From positions 186,001 through 250,000 of the forward strand of contig NZ_SDQC01000004.1 in assembly GCF_004153445.1 (NCBI RefSeq): a stretch of DNA of 64,000 bases. Direction: 5' to 3'. The notes beneath the pieces were generated by a model. The model had not been told where the DNA came from, ran no database searches, and saw only the letters and a program-made list of their open reading frames with translations. Source of the stretch: Allopusillimonas soli (lineage in GTDB: Bacteria > Pseudomonadota > Gammaproteobacteria > Burkholderiales > Burkholderiaceae_B). Each line of letters begins with the position of its first letter. Position 1 is the first letter of the stretch. Positions 61,062-64,000 of the stretch are shown here, piece by piece. The translations under genes and the position numbers were made by a program.

Positions 61062-61745
61062 TCAGCGGGCCGTGCCGCCCGCCGAGGCGCGCGCAAAAGC
61101 GTCGATCAATGGTTGCAGGCCGCTGCCGCGCATTTTGAGCGAGGCCTTGTTGACGATGAGGCGCGAGGAGATCGCCGTGATTTCCTCGACCTCCATCAGA
61201 TTGTTGGCCTTAAGCGTGCCGCCCGTAGACACCAGGTCGACGATGGCGTCGGCCAGCCCGACCAGCGGCGCCAGTTCCATGGAACCGTAAAGCTTGATCA
61301 GATCGACGTAGACCCCCTTGCGGGCAAAATGCTCTCGCGCGGCGCGTACGTACTTCGTGGCGACGCGAAGCCGTGAGCCTTGACGCACAGCGGCTTCGTA
61401 GTCGAAACCCGTGCGTACGGCCACACACAGGCGGCACCGCGCAATGTTCAGGTCTATGGGCTGGTAGAGGGCGCCAGGATGGGCGGCGGCATGCTCGTAC
61501 AGGACGTCGGCGCCTGCGATGCCGAAATCAGCCGCACCGTACTGCACATAAGTGGGCACGTCCGAGGCGCGCACGATGATCAACTGCAGGCCGGCACTGC
61601 TGGTGCGCAGAATCAGCTTGCGCGAGGTTTCGGGATTCTCGGTCACGCTGATGCCCGCGGCGGCCAGCAGCGGCATGGTTTCCTCGAAAATCCGGCCCTT
61701 GGATAGAGCAAGGGTCAGGGGCTTGTCCAGGCTTGCGGGGCTCAT
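61062..61745 (-). CDS. hisG: ATP phosphoribosyltransferase, short form
   Basis: A 227-residue enzyme for the first step of histidine synthesis. [23 protein letters not shown] and the PRPP loop EITAISSRL region are present, with [13 protein letters not shown] in the middle. It is the short form, without the C-terminal ACT-like regulatory domain, so it should need the HisZ partner encoded elsewhere. Its start overlaps the murA stop by four bases. Confidence 0.96.
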   Translation of the reverse strand: MSPASLDKPLTLALSKGRIFEETMPLLAAAGISVTENPETSRKLILRTSSAGLQLIIVRASDVPTYVQYGAADFGIAGADVLYEHAAAHPGALYQPIDLNIARCRLCVAVRTGFDYEAAVRQGSRLRVATKYVRAAREHFARKGVYVDLIKLYGSMELAPLVGLADAIVDLVSTGGTLKANNLMEVEEITAISSRLIVNKASLKMRGSGLQPLIDAFARASAGGTAR

Positions 61746-63010
61746 TGGGGCGTTCCGGTTATGCGCTGGATATCCGCGCCGAGCGCACGCAGTTTTTCTT
61801 CCATGCGCTCATAGCCGCGGTCCAGGTGATAGATACGTTCGACGGTGGTCTGGCCGCATGCGGCCAGACCGGCGATGACCAGGCTGGCCGATGCGCGCAG
61901 ATCGGTGGCCATGACGGTGGCTCCCGACAGCCTTTCGACGCCGGACACGATGGCCGTGTGGCCGTCGATGTCGATGACGGCGCCCATGCGCACCAGTTCC
62001 TGCACGTGCATGAAGCGGTTTTCGAAGATGTTCTCAACGATGACTGAGGTGCCGTCGGCAATCGTGTTCAGGGCCATCAACTGTGCCTGCATGTCGGTTG
62101 GGAATCCTGGATGCTCGCTGGTTCGAAAGCCCGTGGCTCGGGGGCGCTGTTTCATCGTGGCGCGGATCCAGTCCTCCCCGCACTCGATCTGCATGCCGGC
62201 TTCAGTCAGCTTGTCGAGTGTGGCACCCATGGTCCCGGGTGCGGCGTTGCGCAGCGTGATGTCGCCGCCCGTGGCGCCCACCGCGCAAAGAAAGGTGCCC
62301 GCCTCGATGCGGTCGGCGATGACGCGATGCTCGGCGCCATGCAGCTTCTCCACGCCGTCGATCACTATGCGGTCTGTGCCGTGGCCTTGAATACGCGCGC
62401 CCATTCGGTTGAGCAACTCCGCCAGGTCACCGATTTCCGGTTCGCGGGCCGCATTTTCCAGGGTGGTGCGGCCCTCTGCAAGCGTGGCCGCCATCATCAG
62501 GTTCTCGGTGCCCGTTACCGTGACCATGTCCGTGCGGATCGAGGCGCCCTTGAGCCGGCGTGCGCGCGCAACGACATAGCCATGCTCGATGCTGATTTCC
62601 GCGCCCATGGCTTCCAGCCCCTTGATGTGCTGATCGACGGGACGTTGGCCAATGGCGCATCCACCCGGGAGACTGACGCGCGCCTCACCGAAGCGAGCCA
62701 ACAGCGGCCCAAGCACGAGAATGGACGCCCGCATGGTCTTGACGAGATCATAGGGCGCTTCAAGCCGGTCCACGCCAGTCGCATTCAACATCACCGTGCC
62801 GGCCTGCCGGTCGCGGTCCGCCTGCACGCCCATTTGCCCCAGCAGGCGCAGTGTGGTGCCGATATCGTTGAGGCCGGGCACATTGCTGAGCGAGAGCGTA
62901 TCGCCTGTCAGCAGCGAGGCGCATAGAATGGGGAGCGCGGCATTCTTGGCGCCTGACACCGCAACGTCCCCCTGAAGCTGCCGGCCGCCCGTGATGCGAA
63001 GCTTATCCAT
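61742..63010 (-). CDS. murA: UDP-N-acetylglucosamine 1-carboxyvinyltransferase
   Basis: A 422-residue enzyme for the first committed step of peptidoglycan synthesis. Lys22 lies in [10 protein letters not shown] and the fosfomycin-sensitive catalytic Cys118 in [16 protein letters not shown]. The C-terminal loop [14 protein letters not shown] is standard. It overlaps bolA-type ibaG by eight bases and hisG by four, so cell-wall and histidine genes share one transcript. Confidence 0.97.
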   Translation of the reverse strand: MDKLRITGGRQLQGDVAVSGAKNAALPILCASLLTGDTLSLSNVPGLNDIGTTLRLLGQMGVQADRDRQAGTVMLNATGVDRLEAPYDLVKTMRASILVLGPLLARFGEARVSLPGGCAIGQRPVDQHIKGLEAMGAEISIEHGYVVARARRLKGASIRTDMVTVTGTENLMMAATLAEGRTTLENAAREPEIGDLAELLNRMGARIQGHGTDRIVIDGVEKLHGAEHRVIADRIEAGTFLCAVGATGGDITLRNAAPGTMGATLDKLTEAGMQIECGEDWIRATMKQRPRATGFRTSEHPGFPTDMQAQLMALNTIADGTSVIVENIFENRFMHVQELVRMGAVIDIDGHTAIVSGVERLSGATVMATDLRASASLVIAGLAACGQTTVERIYHLDRGYERMEEKLRALGADIQRITGTPQ

Positions 63011-63251
63011 TCGGGTTCGCCTCGTATTCGGCCGGCGTTAATGTGCGCATGGACAGGGCGTGGATCTCGGCTTTCATGCGGTCGCCAAGCGCTGCATAGA
63101 CCAGTTGGTGGCGCGCGATGAGACGCTTGCCCTCGAAGGCGGGGCTGACGATGACGGCGTCGAAATGCGAGCCGTCGCCTTGCACCTCGATATGCCGGCA
63201 GTCCAGGTTGGCGGCAATGTAATCGCGTACTTGTTCGGGAGTCGGCAACAT
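63003..63251 (-). CDS. ibaG: BolA-family protein, IbaG/YrbA type
   Basis: An 82-residue BolA-fold protein with the IbaG pattern [20 protein letters not shown] and [13 protein letters not shown]. BolA proteins work with monothiol glutaredoxins in iron-sulfur handling. The start at 63251 ([13 protein letters not shown]) has AGGAA upstream; a TTG three codons earlier was rejected. It stands between an ABC export permease gene and murA, as in many betaproteobacteria. Confidence 0.92.
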   Translation of the reverse strand: MLPTPEQVRDYIAANLDCRHIEVQGDGSHFDAVIVSPAFEGKRLIARHQLVYAALGDRMKAEIHALSMRTLTPAEYEANPNG

Positions 63252-63256
63252 GGTTT

Positions 63257-64000
63257 TCAATTCCTGAGTTTATAGCCGCTGGCGACCAGGCGCAGGGCGA
63301 GAAGACCGAGCATGGCAGCCACCACGGCAACGACGACCAGGCTGTGCCACGGGGAGACGTCAGAAACCCCAAAGAAGCCGTAGCGCATGCCATCTATGGT
63401 GTAGAACAGCGGATTCCACCGCGAAACGGCCTGCCAGAAGGGGGGCAGGCTGTGAATGGAGTAGAACACGCCGGACAGAAACGTGGCCGGCATGATGAGA
63501 AAATTCTGGAATGCCGCCAATTGGTCGAATTTCTCGGACCACAGGCCCGCGATCAGGCCAAGCGTGCCCATGATGCCACAGGACAGGATCGCAAACACGA
63601 GCACCCACAGCAGGTTCGCGGGCGGTAAAGGTACGAAGAACAGCGCGACAAGCCATATACAGGCCCCCACGCACAGGCCCCGGGCAATGGCCGATAGCAG
63701 GTATGCGGCAAATATTTCCACATGGGAAAGCGGCGGCAGCAGAATGAATACAAGATTGCCCGTGATACGGCTTTGAATCAGCGATGACGAGGGGTTGGCA
63801 AACGCGTTCTGCAGCATGCTCATCATCATGAGGCCGGGGATCAGAAACGCGGTGTAGGGTACCGTGCCATAAACGTGAACCCGGCCTTCCAGCACATGGG
63901 CGAAGATCAGCAGGTAGAGCAGGGCTGTGACGACCGGCGCCGCAATGGTCTGGAAAGCCACTTTCCAGAAGCGCATGAGCTCCTTCTTGAGCAGGGTCGG
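63257..64000 (-). CDS. ABC-2 type export permease (YadH-like), 5' end beyond the window
   Basis: At least 247 residues, six membrane helices, of the ABC-2 permease family. Motifs are FWKVAFQTIAAPVVTALLYLLIF, PGLMMMSMLQNAF and SGVFYSIHSLPPFWQAVSRWNPL. An in-frame ATG at 63976 would give 239 residues, but the frame stays open to the window edge and the preceding residues (TLLKKEL) match the usual N-terminus, so the true start is upstream. A partner ATPase gene is expected just beyond the window. Confidence 0.9.
   Translation of the reverse strand, partial: PTLLKKELMRFWKVAFQTIAAPVVTALLYLLIFAHVLEGRVHVYGTVPYTAFLIPGLMMMSMLQNAFANPSSSLIQSRITGNLVFILLPPLSHVEIFAAYLLSAIARGLCVGACIWLVALFFVPLPPANLLWVLVFAILSCGIMGTLGLIAGLWSEKFDQLAAFQNFLIMPATFLSGVFYSIHSLPPFWQAVSRWNPLFYTIDGMRYGFFGVSDVSPWHSLVVVAVVAAMLGLLALRLVASGYKLRN

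Noticed and set aside
1-64000. CRISPR arrays, insertion sequences, prophage genes and rRNA genes.
   Set aside because: No regular short repeats, transposase, integrase, phage structural or rRNA sequence was recognised on either strand.

Overview
The window looks like a chromosomal segment of a GC-rich betaproteobacterium, most likely of the family Alcaligenaceae (Bordetella, Achromobacter or Pusillimonas type). The evidence is two Bug-type tripartite tricarboxylate receptor proteins, many LysR regulators paired with small catabolic operons, and a core block in the order bolA-murA-his-hinT-tat, degS-like, nif3-like, mscL, petABC, sspAB. The assignment is inference from gene order and protein character; no 16S gene is present. 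No insertion sequence, phage, CRISPR array or rRNA was seen. No gap between genes exceeds 300 bases; the longest (2450-2688, 9200-9399, 40270-40453, 38435-38611) hold only hairpins or possible operators.

Layout. 1-2.4 kb: DUF3482 GTPase (cut by the window edge), DUF2868 membrane protein, DUF1232 protein and a GlsB/YeaQ stress membrane protein. 2.7-9.2 kb: argE-like deacylase plus a complete dipeptide-type ABC importer. 9.4-10.9 kb: RNA cyclic phosphodiesterase, a GFA-fold protein and a small disordered protein. 11-14.6 kb: Bug receptor, sulfatase-type hydrolase and a divergent LysR. 14.6-20.7 kb: membrane PQQ glucose dehydrogenase, a TonB receptor that matches the PQQ receptor PqqU, and an MFS transporter. 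20.7-27.8 kb: LysR and a divergent six-gene catabolic operon (Fe-alcohol dehydrogenase, TauD-type dioxygenase, Bug receptor, FMN hydroxyacid oxidase, FAH-family enzyme, quinone oxidoreductase). 27.8-38.4 kb: a nine-gene operon on the minus strand joining a polyamine-type ABC importer to two amidohydrolases, a CobW-type GTPase, a gamma-glutamyltransferase and an N-formylglutamate deformylase. 38.6-39.5 kb: a vapBC pair with a perfect palindromic operator, beside tRNA-Thr(UGU). 39.6-47 kb: flavin reductase, hpaI aldolase, an amino-acid ABC importer lacking its ATPase gene, a divergent SHMT-like enzyme and a LysR. 47-64 kb: the core block.

How the parts work together. The first 47 kb is mostly import-plus-processing modules, each joining a transporter or receptor to enzymes for its likely cargo. 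The pqqU-gcd pair would let the cell scavenge PQQ to activate its own glucose dehydrogenase. The core block carries eight histidine genes in one overlapping run but lacks hisC and a histidinol-phosphatase gene, and it links histidine synthesis to the Tat export system, which in turn exports proteins such as the Rieske subunit encoded nearby. The two transport operons that meet tail to tail near 27.84 kb and the SHMT-like/amino-acid importer module are the best candidates for undescribed pathways.
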